From positions 1 through 64,000 of the forward strand of contig QXWO01000023.1 in assembly GCA_009911035.1 (NCBI GenBank): a stretch of 64,000 nucleotides of DNA, read 5' to 3'. This stretch comes from Lachnospiraceae bacterium. Its GTDB lineage: Bacteria; Bacillota; Clostridia; Lachnospirales; Lachnospiraceae. Within the stretch, counting starts at the first letter, position 1. Each line of letters starts with the position of its first letter. A program made the position numbers and the translations under genes. This document shows positions 33,751 through 43,660 of this stretch, piece by piece. The notes under the pieces are model-generated. The model was not told the origin of the DNA. It was given only the letters and a program-made list of their open reading frames with translations, and did not search any database.

Positions 33751-34614
33751 TTACACGCCTTGTCCTATATCCCGGTGGGATATATTTATCCCGTATCCGC
33801 CTTTATCCTTCATGCGCTCATGCAGCCTGTTAGCCAGCGTCACGCTTCTATGTTTCCCGCCTGTACATCCTATCCCGATCACAAGCTGGTACTTCCCTTC
33901 CTTTATATAGTTGGGAATCAGAAACCCTATCATGTCTGTCAGCTTCTCAATAAATATATGCGCCTCCGGATAACTCATGACATAATCCTGCACTTCGGCA
34001 TCATTTCCTGTTTTATGCTTTAAATCATCTATGTAAAAAGGGTTTGGGAGAAATCTCACATCAAATACCAGATCCGCATCAGCCGGAATCCCATGCTTAA
34101 AGCCAAAGGACAAGATCCGTACCATAAGGTTATTATATTCTTTATTCTGAACAAAAATACGATCCAACTCTTCTTTTAATTCTCTGGTCAGAAGGCTGGA
34201 CGTATCAATCACATAATCGGACTTTATTCTGATATTGCTTAAGATATCTCTTTCTTTTCTGATTCCATCTTCGATACGCCCGTCAGGAGAAAGGGGATGC
34301 ATCCTCCTGGTCTCCTTATAGCGCTTGAGCAGGGTACGGTCATTGGCCTCCATAAACAGGATCTCAAACTTATAACCGTCTTCCTTTAGTTTCTCAAGTA
34401 TCTTACGTACATCGTCAAATGACTGGTCTGCGCGCACATCCAGTCCCAAAGCAACTTTGGACACTTCCCCGCCGGGTGCCGCGATAAGCTCCACAAACTT
34501 CTCAATTAAAAGCACTGGAAGGTTATCCACACAATAAAATCCCGCATCCTCCAGCATTCTTAAAGCCGTACTTTTTCCGCCGCCGCTCATACCTGTCACA
34601 ACTACAAACCGCAT
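33751..34614 (-). CDS. rapZ: RNase adapter protein RapZ-like (YvcJ)
   Basis: A 287-residue nucleotide-binding protein. The Walker A motif GMSGGGKST is at 8-16, DVRADQSFD near 60 and the C-terminal zinc-free domain ends with IGCTGGKHRSVTLANRL near 250, the signature of the RapZ/YvcJ family. In enterobacteria it feeds GlmZ sRNA to RNase E, and in Bacillus YvcJ has GTPase activity. It lies 30 bases upstream of whiA, with no yvcK in between. Confidence 0.95.
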   Translation of the reverse strand: MRFVVVTGMSGGGKSTALRMLEDAGFYCVDNLPVLLIEKFVELIAAPGGEVSKVALGLDVRADQSFDDVRKILEKLKEDGYKFEILFMEANDRTLLKRYKETRRMHPLSPDGRIEDGIRKERDILSNIRIKSDYVIDTSSLLTRELKEELDRIFVQNKEYNNLMVRILSFGFKHGIPADADLVFDVRFLPNPFYIDDLKHKTGNDAEVQDYVMSYPEAHIFIEKLTDMIGFLIPNYIKEGKYQLVIGIGCTGGKHRSVTLANRLHERMKDKGGYGINISHRDIGQGV

Positions 34615-34625
34615 GCTCCTCCTCC

Positions 34626-35546
34626 TTAAAAATCACCCAGAAAGATTACTTCCCTTTCCAGGGTAACTCCAGATTTATCTTTCACCTGTCTTTGTACTTC
34701 CTTTATGACTTGTGCAATGTCAGCAGCAGAAGCCGTTCCGGTATTTATCACAAAACCGCAGTGCTTTTCGGAAACTCTGGCACCGCCCACAGCAAACCCG
34801 CGAAGCCCTGCATCCATGATCAGCTTCCCTGCAAAGTGTCCTTCCGGCCTTTTAAAGGTACTGCCTGCACTTGCAAATTCCAGGGGCTGTTTTTCCCGCC
34901 TTTTTTTTGCAAGATCCTCCATCTTTGACCGGACTTCTTCTTTGTTGCCCGGGTTTAAGTCCATTAAAACCTCCAGGACAATAAAGGGTCTGTTTTTAAT
35001 AATACTGGTGCGGTAGCCAAACTCCATATCTTCTCCGCAGATTTCAAGAATTTCACCCTGTTCATCCATGACAGTGACCTTCTTGACCACCTGTTTTAAT
35101 TCGCCGCCGTAGGCTCCGGCATTCATTACCGTACCGCCGCCCACTGTCCCCGGTATCCCCGAAGCAAACTCCAGCCCGGTCAGTCCATTTTCCTGGGCGC
35201 ACCTTGCTGCCTGTATCATGGATACCCCAGCCTGCGCCCTGATATGGTTCCCCAGCACTGTAAGTTGATTCATCCTGCTTCCTATCTGCAAAATCACGCC
35301 CGGGTATCCTTTATCTCCCACGAGCAGATTGCTCCCATTCCCTATAACAAAATAGGGAATTCCTACCTTTCTTAAGTAGGAGACGATTCTGGCAATCTGC
35401 CCGGTTTCGCTGATCCGCACCAGGCATCCTGCCTCTCCGCCTACCTTAAAGGTTGTATGTCTGCTCATAGGCTCATTTAACAGGATATCTTCCCCGGGCA
35501 CACAAGCGCTAATAAACTCATAGACAAATGAACTGATTTTCTCCAC
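34626..35546 (-). CDS. murB: UDP-N-acetylenolpyruvoylglucosamine reductase
   Basis: A 306-residue flavoenzyme for the second step of UDP-MurNAc synthesis. The FAD motif VIGNGSNLLVGDKGYPGVIL lies near 85 and GLEFASGIPGTVGGGTVMNAG near 145, and the catalytic Ser in EFASAGSTFKRPEGHFAG near 235. I start at GTG 35546 (MEKISSF), supported by an AGGTG box and the normal length; a longer reading from 35639 overlaps the glk gene and has no good site. This puts peptidoglycan precursor synthesis next to sugar phosphorylation. Confidence 0.92.
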   Translation of the reverse strand: MEKISSFVYEFISACVPGEDILLNEPMSRHTTFKVGGEAGCLVRISETGQIARIVSYLRKVGIPYFVIGNGSNLLVGDKGYPGVILQIGSRMNQLTVLGNHIRAQAGVSMIQAARCAQENGLTGLEFASGIPGTVGGGTVMNAGAYGGELKQVVKKVTVMDEQGEILEICGEDMEFGYRTSIIKNRPFIVLEVLMDLNPGNKEEVRSKMEDLAKKRREKQPLEFASAGSTFKRPEGHFAGKLIMDAGLRGFAVGGARVSEKHCGFVINTGTASAADIAQVIKEVQRQVKDKSGVTLEREVIFLGDF

Positions 35547-35568
35547 TTTTACACCTGCTGTTTCTTTT

Positions 35569-36510
35569 TTATATGGCATCCAGCACCAGCTTTGCTGCGC
35601 CGTATATGCCTGCATCATTTCCAAGAGTCGCAAGAACAAACTTTACTTCCCTGTTCGCATGGAACACATTATTCATAAAAGAAGGTTTGATATAATCCAT
35701 TAATATTTCCCCGGCCTTGGACACACCGCCGCCGATTACGATTGTTTCCGGGTTTACCACGCTGGCAATCACAGAAAGTCCGTTGCCTAAATACTTGCCG
35801 AATTCTTCCGCTACTTCTATGGCAAGGGCGTCCTTCTGCTTTACCGCGTCAAACACAGTCTTTGCAGTCACCTTACCGCCCCGGAGGATACTGTCCCTAC
35901 TGCTTTCTTCCAATTTTCTGTGGGCAAGCCTTGCGATTCCTGTTGCCGAAGCGTACTGCTCAAGACATCCCTTATTGCCGCATCCACAGCATTCTGTTTC
36001 CTTATCGTCCACGTGGATATGACCGATTTCTCCCCCGGCTCCCGCATAGCCTGTCAAAACCTTTCCGCCAGTGATGATTCCGCCGCCTACACCGGTTCCC
36101 AGGGTTACCATAATCATATCACTGCTTCCCTTGCCGCCGCCTTTCCACATTTCCCCAAGGGCTGCCACATTAGCGTCATTTCCTGCCCTGACAGGTACAT
36201 GGAGTTCCTCCTCCAGCGTCTTTTTAATGCTGAAAGTTTCCCATCCCAGATTGACCGCTCTGTGGACAACGCCGTCATCGTCAATGGGACCGGGGGCTCC
36301 CACGCCCACGCCGGTTATATCTTCCTGCGCAATCTGTTTTTCCCTGATTTTCTCCCTGATGCTCTCTGCAACGTTGGGGAGGATATGGCTGCCACCCTCC
36401 TGTGTTCTTGTGGGGATTTCCCACTTGTCAAAAAGCTCTCCCTCTGCACTGAACAGACCAAGCTTCACTGTCGTACCGCCTACATCCACGCCAAATACAT
36501 ACTTACCCAT
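35569..36510 (-). CDS. glk: ROK family glucokinase
   Basis: A 313-residue glucokinase that makes glucose 6-phosphate. ATP motif YVFGVDVGGTTVKLGLF at the start, ROK signature near 130 (VTLGTGVGGGIITGGKVLTG) with EIGH(I)HV and the zinc-binding CCGCGNKGCLEQYAS near 175. It belongs to the run uvrC-hprK-glk-murB-rapZ-whiA-crh. Its place next to hprK suggests the same cells rely on non-PTS glucose released by hydrolases such as GH32. Confidence 0.93.
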   Translation of the reverse strand: MGKYVFGVDVGGTTVKLGLFSAEGELFDKWEIPTRTQEGGSHILPNVAESIREKIREKQIAQEDITGVGVGAPGPIDDDGVVHRAVNLGWETFSIKKTLEEELHVPVRAGNDANVAALGEMWKGGGKGSSDMIMVTLGTGVGGGIITGGKVLTGYAGAGGEIGHIHVDDKETECCGCGNKGCLEQYASATGIARLAHRKLEESSRDSILRGGKVTAKTVFDAVKQKDALAIEVAEEFGKYLGNGLSVIASVVNPETIVIGGGVSKAGEILMDYIKPSFMNNVFHANREVKFVLATLGNDAGIYGAAKLVLDAI

Positions 36511-36583
36511 AATATAACCCTCTCTTTATCTTTATTATAGTTTCTCATTTTTATGCAATAAAATAAAAATTTTAAGTTTATTA

Positions 36584-37522
36584 TCAGTCGTCATCGTCCC
36601 TTTTTCTAGTGAGGGATTCCTGCACCCTTCTGTACAGCTCCTGTGCCGCATTGTAACCCATCTTTTTCTGACGGTGGTTGATTGCCGCAGATTCACAGAT
36701 AATGGCAAGATTACGCCCCGGACGGATAGGAATGTTATGGCACACTATCTTGTTTCCCAGATACTCTGTATATTCTTCCTCCAGCCCCAGCCTGTCGTAT
36801 TCTTTTTCCTTGTCCCAGTCTTCCAGACGAATGACCAGATCAATATTCTGGGTGTCCTTAACGCTGGACACACCAAACAAAGTCTTCACATCCACGATGC
36901 CAATGCCCCGCAGTTCAATAAAATGCTTGGTAATATCCGGTGCCGAGCCGACCAGCGTATCATCGCTCACCTTCCTGATTTCCACCGCGTCGTCCGTTAC
37001 CAGACGGTGGCCTCTCTTAATCAGTTCCAGTGCTGCTTCTGATTTTCCTATGCCGCTCTCGCCTGTAATCAGAACGCCTTCGCCGTATACATCCACCAGC
37101 ACGCCGTGCACGGAAATACAGGGCGCAAGCATAACATTCAGCCATCTGATAATCTCCGCCATAAACCCGGATGTGGCTTTTTTCGTCATCAGCAGAGGAA
37201 CCTCATTCTCCACCGCTATCTGTAAGAAAAGGTCGTCCGGCTTTAATTCCCGGCAAAAGACAATCGCCGGTATTTCACAGGAAAGGAATTTCGTATAAAT
37301 TTCCTTCTTTCTTTCCTCCGGCAGTCCCTGCATATAGGTGTACTCCACAAATCCGATAATCTGCAGTCTGGTGGCCTCGAAATGCTCGAAATACCCTGCC
37401 ATCTGAAGAGCCGGCCTGTTGATATCCGGCTGTGTAATTTTAATCTTGGAAATATCCAGTTCCGGAGTCAAATTTTCCAGCTTCATCTTCCCAATAATCT
37501 GTTCCAGTTTTACGATTGCCAT
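36584..37522 (-). CDS. hprK: HPr kinase/phosphorylase
   Basis: A 312-residue enzyme that phosphorylates and dephosphorylates Ser46 of HPr and Crh according to fructose-1,6-bisphosphate, ATP and phosphate. The Walker A GESGIGKS is at 154-161, and the HprK/P signature follows (LIKRGHRLVTDDAVEIRKVS) with ELRGIGIVDVKTLFG near 205. ATG 37522 is chosen since AAGGAG precedes it; upstream residues of the longer frame match nothing. The C-terminus ends in lysine and arginine-rich LTRKRDDDD. Its targets are encoded in this run (crh) and at 54939 (ptsH). Confidence 0.95.
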   Translation of the reverse strand: MAIVKLEQIIGKMKLENLTPELDISKIKITQPDINRPALQMAGYFEHFEATRLQIIGFVEYTYMQGLPEERKKEIYTKFLSCEIPAIVFCRELKPDDLFLQIAVENEVPLLMTKKATSGFMAEIIRWLNVMLAPCISVHGVLVDVYGEGVLITGESGIGKSEAALELIKRGHRLVTDDAVEIRKVSDDTLVGSAPDITKHFIELRGIGIVDVKTLFGVSSVKDTQNIDLVIRLEDWDKEKEYDRLGLEEEYTEYLGNKIVCHNIPIRPGRNLAIICESAAINHRQKKMGYNAAQELYRRVQESLTRKRDDDD

Positions 37523-37611
37523 ACCCTGCTCCTTTTCCACTTCTTTTTCATGTATTGTACCATAGATCCCAGACAATCTCAATACTTCCATGGAGTGATG
37601 CCGCCCTGAGG

Positions 37612-39480
37612 TCACTGTTTCCCTTCATGAAAAAATGCATAGATCCCCTCCGCCACGGACCTGGGAATCTCATCCACCCCGGTTAGGGTTTCCACGTCCG
37701 CATTCTTCACTTCTTCAATAGATTTAAAGCGCCGCATAAGGGCCTTTCTTCTGGAAGGTCCCACCCCCGGAATTTCGTCAAGAACGGATTTCACCTGGGA
37801 TTTTGAACGCAGGGACCTGTGGTATTCTATGGCAAATCTGTGGGCTTCGTCCTGAATGCGGGTTATGAGCTTAAACCCCTCGCTGCTTCTTTCGATCTGA
37901 ATCTCCTTATTTTGGAAATAAAGTCCTCTGGTATTATGATTATCGTCCTTCACCATGCCGCAGACCGGAATATGCAGGTGCAGTTCATCCAAAACCTGGA
38001 GGGCAATATTTACCTGTCCTTTACCGCCGTCCATAAGCAGCAGGTCAGGAAATTTGGTAAAACTTCCAAATTCCTTTTCCAGTTCTTTATCTTCCAGCTC
38101 CTTCTGCTCCTCCATGCCATGCAAAAATCTCCTGGTAAGCACCTCCTTCATGCAGGCATAGTCGTCCGGTCCGGATACTGTCTTGATGCGGAACTTTCTG
38201 TAATCGCTGCGTTTCGGTTTTCCTTTTTCATAAACCACCATAGAGCCTACATTTGCAAAACCGCTGATATTGGAAATATCAAAAGCTTCCATCCGGTTCA
38301 CATTTTCCAGACCAAGCAAAAGGGCAATTTCCTTTACTGCACCTATCGTTCTGCCTTCCTCCCTGCGGATGCGCTCTTTGTCCTGACTTAAAACCAGCGA
38401 TGCATTCCTTGCCGCCAGCTCCACCAGTTTTTCCTTAGAGCCTATTTTGGGCACTTTTATACGCACTCTGGCCCCTTTCCGTTTGGAAAGCCATTGTTCA
38501 ATCACCTCCCCGTCCTCAATCTGTTCCTGAAGCATCAGCTCCCTTGGAATAAAAGGTGTCCCTGCATAAAACTGCTTTACAAAATCAAGCAGGATCTGGC
38601 TCCTGTCCGTTCCCGACACATGCGTCATATAAAAGTGCTCTCTGCCGATAAGTTTTCCGTCCCGGATAAAAAAAACCTGCACTACTGCGTCCTGTCCATC
38701 AGCAGCCAGCGCAATAATATCCTTATCCTCACCATCGCTGTCCGTAATCTTCTGTTTGGACGCAGTCTGCTTTACGCTATTGTACAAATCCCGGTAGCGG
38801 ACAGCCTCCTCAAATTCAAGATTTTCCGAAGCCTCCTGCATTTTCTGTTCCAGTTCCTTTAATGTCCCCTGATAACTGCCGTTTAAAAAATCCAGTGCTT
38901 TCTTCACCCGCTCCTGATACTGCTCCTGTGTGATATATCCCTGACAGGGAGCCATGCACTGTTTAATATGATAGTTCAGGCAGGCCCGGTCATTCCCGCA
39001 CTCTTTGGGAAGGTTCCTGTTACAGGTCTTAAGCTGGTAAAGCTTATTGATCAGGTCAATCGTATCTTTTACTGCCGCCGCACTGGTATACGGGCCAAAG
39101 TATCGGGAGCGATCCTTCTTCATCTGTCTGGAGAACAGTACCCGGGGATACGCCTCCCCCATGGTGACTTTAATATAAGGATAGGTCTTATCGTCCTTAA
39201 GCAGCGTATTATATTTGGGGCTGTGCTCTTTGATCAGATTATTTTCCAATACCAGCGCTTCCAGCTCCGAATCCGTGACAATATACTCAAAACGGCTGAT
39301 CAGCGTCACCATTTTATCAATCTGCGGCCCTCTGCCTATATTTTTGCGGAAATATGACCGGACACGGTTGTGGAGATTGACTGCCTTCCCCACATAAATA
39401 ATATTGTCCATTTCATCACGCATGATATATACTCCCGGGCAGTTGGGAAGTTTCTTAAGTTCTTCCTGAATGTCAAACAT
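37612..39480 (-). CDS. uvrC: UvrABC excinuclease subunit C
   Basis: A 622-residue nucleotide-excision repair nuclease. The N-terminal GIY-YIG nuclease ([20 protein letters not shown] near 12), the UVR motif near 205 ([20 protein letters not shown]), the RNase H-like C-terminal nuclease with [20 protein letters not shown] and [12 protein letters not shown], and the tandem helix-hairpin-helix at the end ([19 protein letters not shown]) are all present. It cuts on both sides of lesions together with UvrB. ATG 39480 is preferred to the earlier GTG because the spacing to GGGGGA is better. It is the first gene of the run that ends with crh. Confidence 0.95.
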   Translation of the reverse strand: MFDIQEELKKLPNCPGVYIMRDEMDNIIYVGKAVNLHNRVRSYFRKNIGRGPQIDKMVTLISRFEYIVTDSELEALVLENNLIKEHSPKYNTLLKDDKTYPYIKVTMGEAYPRVLFSRQMKKDRSRYFGPYTSAAAVKDTIDLINKLYQLKTCNRNLPKECGNDRACLNYHIKQCMAPCQGYITQEQYQERVKKALDFLNGSYQGTLKELEQKMQEASENLEFEEAVRYRDLYNSVKQTASKQKITDSDGEDKDIIALAADGQDAVVQVFFIRDGKLIGREHFYMTHVSGTDRSQILLDFVKQFYAGTPFIPRELMLQEQIEDGEVIEQWLSKRKGARVRIKVPKIGSKEKLVELAARNASLVLSQDKERIRREEGRTIGAVKEIALLLGLENVNRMEAFDISNISGFANVGSMVVYEKGKPKRSDYRKFRIKTVSGPDDYACMKEVLTRRFLHGMEEQKELEDKELEKEFGSFTKFPDLLLMDGGKGQVNIALQVLDELHLHIPVCGMVKDDNHNTRGLYFQNKEIQIERSSEGFKLITRIQDEAHRFAIEYHRSLRSKSQVKSVLDEIPGVGPSRRKALMRRFKSIEEVKNADVETLTGVDEIPRSVAEGIYAFFHEGKQ

Positions 39481-39505
39481 ACTCTCGTCCCCCACACAAG
39501 GATAA

Positions 39506-39547
39506 GGACATCATTATGAATAAACTTCCGTTCTCGTAATGATGTCC
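39506..39547 (-). terminator. Hairpin between ftsH and uvrC
   Basis: An 11-bp perfect stem (39506-39516 with 39537-39547) with a 20-base loop. No long T run follows, so it may be a weak terminator or an RNA-stability element between the two genes. Confidence 0.5.
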
Positions 39548-39567
39548 ATATTTTCAATTAACGTCCT

Positions 39568-41829
39568 TTATTTAAAAATATCCGAAGATGCATTGGAAAA
39601 CAACCCTTTTGTCTGGTTCTGTCCGTCTTTAAGACTATCGGTATCCTCAGGTGCTACTGTACCCTCCGGGCTGTCAACGCTCTCCAGTCCTTCCGGCTCT
39701 TTTGTGACTGCGGCATTTTCGGACTGCACATTTCCGGTTTTTGTCTCTTCTGCTGCCTGCTGCATTTCCTGTGTCATTGCAGGGCTTTTATCCCCATCCC
39801 CGCTCTCCTTTGGAGATGAATCCGGATTTTTATCCACACGATTCTTTGGGCTGTCGTCCCCATTGTCTTCCGGCTCCGGTATGCCTTTCTCCCGCCTGTA
39901 AATCTTCATAAATTCCTTGCCGCTGATGGTTTCCTTTTCAATAAGGTGGGCAGCCAGTTTATCCATCAGATCCCTGTTCCCGGAAAGCAGCTCTTTGGCC
40001 TGCTCATAACACTGCTTCAAGGTTTCCATGATTTCCGTATCCACATCTGAGGCAGTTCTGTCACTGCATGTCAGCCTTGCCCCTCCGCCTAAATACTCAT
40101 TTTCTACGGTTGCCAGCCCCATCAGACCGAAGCGTTTGCTCATACCAAAGCGGGTGATCATGTTGGTGGCTATATTAGTGGCCTGCTCAATATCATTGGC
40201 CGCTCCGGTGGTCACATTGCCAAAGACAATCTCCTCCGCCGCACGTCCGCCCAGCAGGCTTACCAGCCTGTCATGCAGTTCCGCTTCCGTCTGTAAGTAC
40301 TTCTCCTCCTCAGGTACATGCATGACATACCCCAAAGCTCCCATGGTTCTGGGCACAATGGTGATCTTCTGCACAGGCTCTGAATTCTTTTGCAGGGCGC
40401 TTATAAGCGCATGGCCCACTTCATGGTAGGAGACGATCTTGCGCTCTTCCTTGCTCATGATGCGGTCTTTCTTTTCTTTTCCTACCAGAACCTGCTCTAC
40501 TGCGTCGAATAAATCCTTCTGGGTCACATATTCCCTGCCGTGCTGTACGGCATTGATTGCCGCCTCGTTGATCATATTGGCAAGGTCTGCCCCCACTGCA
40601 CCGCTGGTAGCAAGGGCAATAGCGTCCAAATCCACACTTTCATCCAGGTGCACTTCCTTGGCATGTACCTTTAGGATTTCCACCCTTCCCTTTAAATCCG
40701 GTTTGTCCACAATGATCCTTCTGTCGAAACGGCCTGGACGCAGAAGCGCCTTATCCAGTATTTCAGGACGGTTGGTTGCCCCAAGCACCAGAATACCTTT
40801 GGATGTGTCGAAACCGTCCATTTCTGACAGGAGCTGGTTCAATGTCTGTTCCCGTTCTTCGTTGCCGCCGCCATATTTGCTGTCACGGCTCCGGCCAATC
40901 GCGTCTATCTCGTCTATAAAAATGATACAGGGAGCGTTCTTGGTTGCTTCCTTAAACAAATCCCTTACACGGGAAGCACCCACGCCCACATACAGTTCAA
41001 TAAAATCTGAACCGGACAGGGAAAAAAACGGCACATTTGCTTCCCCTGCCACTGCCTTCGCCAGCAGGGTCTTACCTGTTCCGGGAGGACCTACCAGAAG
41101 GGCTCCCTTGGGAAGCTTCGCCCCAATTTTCGCATATTTGCCAGGATTATGCAGGAAATCCACCACTTCCTGAAGAGATTCCTTAGCTTCGTCCTCCCCT
41201 GCCACATCTTTGAAGGTTATACCCGTCTCCCGCTGTACATAAACCTTGGCATTGCTCTTGCCCACACCCATAGGACCGCCGCCCTTGGACATCTTGCGCA
41301 GTAGCAGGCTTAAGAGCACCCACATAATGATAAACGGAAATACATAAGACAAAAGGAAGCTAATGACTGCACTGGTTCCATCTGCCACCTGTCCTTTTAC
41401 TTCTACATCATATTCCAGCAGTCTGTTGGTCAGCGTGTCGTCGTCCTCGATCTTTCCGGTATAATAACTTGCGCCCGGATTCATGCCATATAAATATAAA
41501 ATTGCAGACGGGCTGCCCTTTTCCGCCTTGGACTGAATATAAATCCGGTCTGTCCCAATGATTACTGACTGGATTTTCTCTTCCTCCAGCATCTGGATAA
41601 ATTCATTATAGGAAACCTCCTGCTCGGAGCCTCCTGTAACAATCTTCACAAAAGAACTCACCAAAAGCAGTGACAACAGAGCAGCCACCACAAACATAAT
41701 GATATTCTGCTTCCTCGGGTCCCTGCCATTTCCACCCGGGCCGCCTGGACCGTTACTGCCGTTATTGTTGGACGGGCCGCCACTTCCACCCGGGCCACCT
41801 TCGTACTGATTTAAATTGTTTTCGCTCAT
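39568..41829 (-). CDS. ftsH: ATP-dependent zinc metalloprotease FtsH
   Basis: A 753-residue membrane-bound AAA protease. Residues 1-40 are Gly/Asn-rich, two membrane helices follow with an extracytoplasmic domain between, then Walker A GPPGTGKT at 247-254, Walker B with IIFIDEIDAIG near 305 and the zinc site HEVGH at 469-473. It degrades misfolded membrane proteins and regulators. The C-terminal 105 residues, after the M41 domain, are unusually long, acidic and serine/aspartate-rich (EPEDNGDDSPKNRVDKN). Its ATG directly follows the stop of the DUF1846 gene. Confidence 0.95.
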   Translation of the reverse strand: MSENNLNQYEGGPGGSGGPSNNNGSNGPGGPGGNGRDPRKQNIIMFVVAALLSLLLVSSFVKIVTGGSEQEVSYNEFIQMLEEEKIQSVIIGTDRIYIQSKAEKGSPSAILYLYGMNPGASYYTGKIEDDDTLTNRLLEYDVEVKGQVADGTSAVISFLLSYVFPFIIMWVLLSLLLRKMSKGGGPMGVGKSNAKVYVQRETGITFKDVAGEDEAKESLQEVVDFLHNPGKYAKIGAKLPKGALLVGPPGTGKTLLAKAVAGEANVPFFSLSGSDFIELYVGVGASRVRDLFKEATKNAPCIIFIDEIDAIGRSRDSKYGGGNEEREQTLNQLLSEMDGFDTSKGILVLGATNRPEILDKALLRPGRFDRRIIVDKPDLKGRVEILKVHAKEVHLDESVDLDAIALATSGAVGADLANMINEAAINAVQHGREYVTQKDLFDAVEQVLVGKEKKDRIMSKEERKIVSYHEVGHALISALQKNSEPVQKITIVPRTMGALGYVMHVPEEEKYLQTEAELHDRLVSLLGGRAAEEIVFGNVTTGAANDIEQATNIATNMITRFGMSKRFGLMGLATVENEYLGGGARLTCSDRTASDVDTEIMETLKQCYEQAKELLSGNRDLMDKLAAHLIEKETISGKEFMKIYRREKGIPEPEDNGDDSPKNRVDKNPDSSPKESGDGDKSPAMTQEMQQAAEETKTGNVQSENAAVTKEPEGLESVDSPEGTVAPEDTDSLKDGQNQTKGLFSNASSDIFK

Positions 41830-43302
41830 TTAGTTACTCTTTCCTTTTATTGTTGGTTCGCTGGTAAGATTTACCCCCAGCTTTTTAAATGTTTTTATAT
41901 CTACCTCCGAGAGCATGACAGAAGTATGAACCTGACATTCCTTTAACTTTGGAATCTGTTCCAGCGCCTTTTTAGCATTTTCATCCGTCAAAGCGGAAAT
42001 AGAAAGCGCAATCAATACTTCATCCGTATGCAGACGGGGATTTTTCCCTCCCAGATATTTTGTTTTCAATTCCTGAATCGGCTCAATTGCCAGCGGTGAA
42101 ATCAAATGCGTATCGTGGTCTACCCCGCCCAGATGTTTCAGGGCGTTCAGCAGCAGCGCCGCGGAAGCGCCAAGGAGATCGGAAGTCTTGGAAGTTATGA
42201 TCGTTCCGTCAGACAGTTCAATTGCCGCCGTGGGAACTCCCAGAAGTTCCTCCCTTTTCTTCGCAGCCACCGTCACCTTCCTGTCATCTGTGGTAATCTT
42301 CGCCTGCTTCATCAAAAGCTCTATCTTATAAACGTCATTTTCCTTTGCCTTGCCTTTAATGACGTCATTCATTGCCGTATAATAGCGACGGATAATTTCC
42401 ATATAGGAGGCTTCCCGGCACACTTCATCATCCACAATACATTTTCCCGCCATGTTAACACCCATGTCAGTGGGGGACTTATATGGATTTTCACCGTATA
42501 TGCCTTCAAAAATCGCATTCAGTACCGGAAAGATTTCAATATCCCGGTTGTAATTGACTGCTGTCTCCCCGTATGCCTCTAAATGGAACGGGTCGATCAT
42601 ATTGATATCATTCAAATCTGCAGTGGCCGCCTCGTAAGCCAGATTCACCGGATGCTTCAAAGGTATATTCCAGATGGGAAATGTCTCATACTTGGCATAT
42701 CCCGCCTTGATCCCCCGCTTATTGTCATGATAAAGCTGGGAAAGGCAGGTCGCCATCTTTCCGCTCCCCGGCCCTGGCGCCGTGACCACCACCAGAGGCC
42801 TTGTGGTTTCAATATATTCATTTCTTCCATATCCGTTGTCACTGACGATCAGCGGTATATCGGAAGGATAACCCTCAATCGTATAATGCAGATAAACCTT
42901 CACATTTCTTTTTTCAAGCCGCTCCTTAAAATCAGAAGCCCTGGTCTGGCCTGCATAATGAGTCAGCACCACACTGCCCACGTAAAGGCCGCGGCTCTCA
43001 AATTCCTTCATCAGCCGATGCACGTCTTCATCATAGGTGATTCCCAGGTCCCCGCGTATCTTATTTTTTTCAATATCAGCGGCATTTATTACAATTATGA
43101 TCTCCGCCCTGTCAGAGAGCTTCATCAGCATACGCAGCTTGCTGTCCGGTTCAAATCCCGGCAGGACCCTTGACGCATGAAAATCGTCAAACAGTTTGCC
43201 GCCAAACTCAAGATATAATTTATCTCCAAATTTATTAATCCGCTCCTCGATATGTTCTGACTGCATCTTTAAGTACTTTTCATTATCGAATCCCACTCTC
43301 AT
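41830..43302 (-). CDS. DUF1846 family protein
   Basis: A 490-residue protein of the DUF1846 family. The first part reads RVGFDNEKYLKMQSEHIEER and RGDLGITYDEDVHRLMKEF, the core GPGSGKMATCLSQLYHDNKR, near residue 180, resembles a nucleotide-binding loop and YGRNEYIETTRPLVVVTAPG precedes it. Structures of the family exist, but its function is not established. The stop codon touches the ATG of ftsH, so the two are probably translated in coupling. Confidence 0.85.
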   Translation of the reverse strand: MRVGFDNEKYLKMQSEHIEERINKFGDKLYLEFGGKLFDDFHASRVLPGFEPDSKLRMLMKLSDRAEIIIVINAADIEKNKIRGDLGITYDEDVHRLMKEFESRGLYVGSVVLTHYAGQTRASDFKERLEKRNVKVYLHYTIEGYPSDIPLIVSDNGYGRNEYIETTRPLVVVTAPGPGSGKMATCLSQLYHDNKRGIKAGYAKYETFPIWNIPLKHPVNLAYEAATADLNDINMIDPFHLEAYGETAVNYNRDIEIFPVLNAIFEGIYGENPYKSPTDMGVNMAGKCIVDDEVCREASYMEIIRRYYTAMNDVIKGKAKENDVYKIELLMKQAKITTDDRKVTVAAKKREELLGVPTAAIELSDGTIITSKTSDLLGASAALLLNALKHLGGVDHDTHLISPLAIEPIQELKTKYLGGKNPRLHTDEVLIALSISALTDENAKKALEQIPKLKECQVHTSVMLSEVDIKTFKKLGVNLTSEPTIKGKSN

Positions 43303-43436
43303 AAGTTAAACCTGTTCTCTTTCCTGATCAATCTTTTCCCCTTGTTTAAATACCGATTTTTATTGTAGCACACCCTAATTAATTATTCCATAAAAAAGAA
43401 ATGAACTAATATCAATTTTTTATTAAAGTTTTTTTA

Positions 43437-43465
43437 TTGACAACCAAAAAATCCAGTGCTAAAAT
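43437..43465 (+). promoter_or_regulatory. Promoter before the pyrG leader
   Basis: TTGACA at 43437-43442 and TAAAAT at 43460-43465, 17 bases apart, place the start near 43472. A terminator-like hairpin follows only about 12 bases later, at 43484. Confidence 0.75.
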
Positions 43466-43483
43466 TTTGTTGTTCAGCAAAGG

Positions 43484-43514
43484 CGCTGCGGGTGTGACCC
43501 GCGGCGTCTTTTTG
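43484..43514 (+). terminator. Terminator-like attenuator in the pyrG leader
   Basis: A 10-bp GC-rich stem (43484-43493 with 43497-43506, one G-U pair) with a GTG loop is followed by TCTTTTTGC. It lies between the promoter and the pyrG start at 43661. pyrG leaders of other Firmicutes carry such a hairpin for CTP-dependent attenuation; the TSS context here differs from the GGGC start of Bacillus. Confidence 0.7.
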
Positions 43515-43660
43515 CAATAAGACGTCCTTTGTTGTTTCAGCAGGGCGGTGCGCAAAGTGAAGCATATTGGTGTCTGGTATCTTCCTTTTTTTCAGTATAG
43601 CATAAAGAAGATATTGTGGATATCAAATTTTTCACAGGCGAAGCAGAAATGGAGATTATT

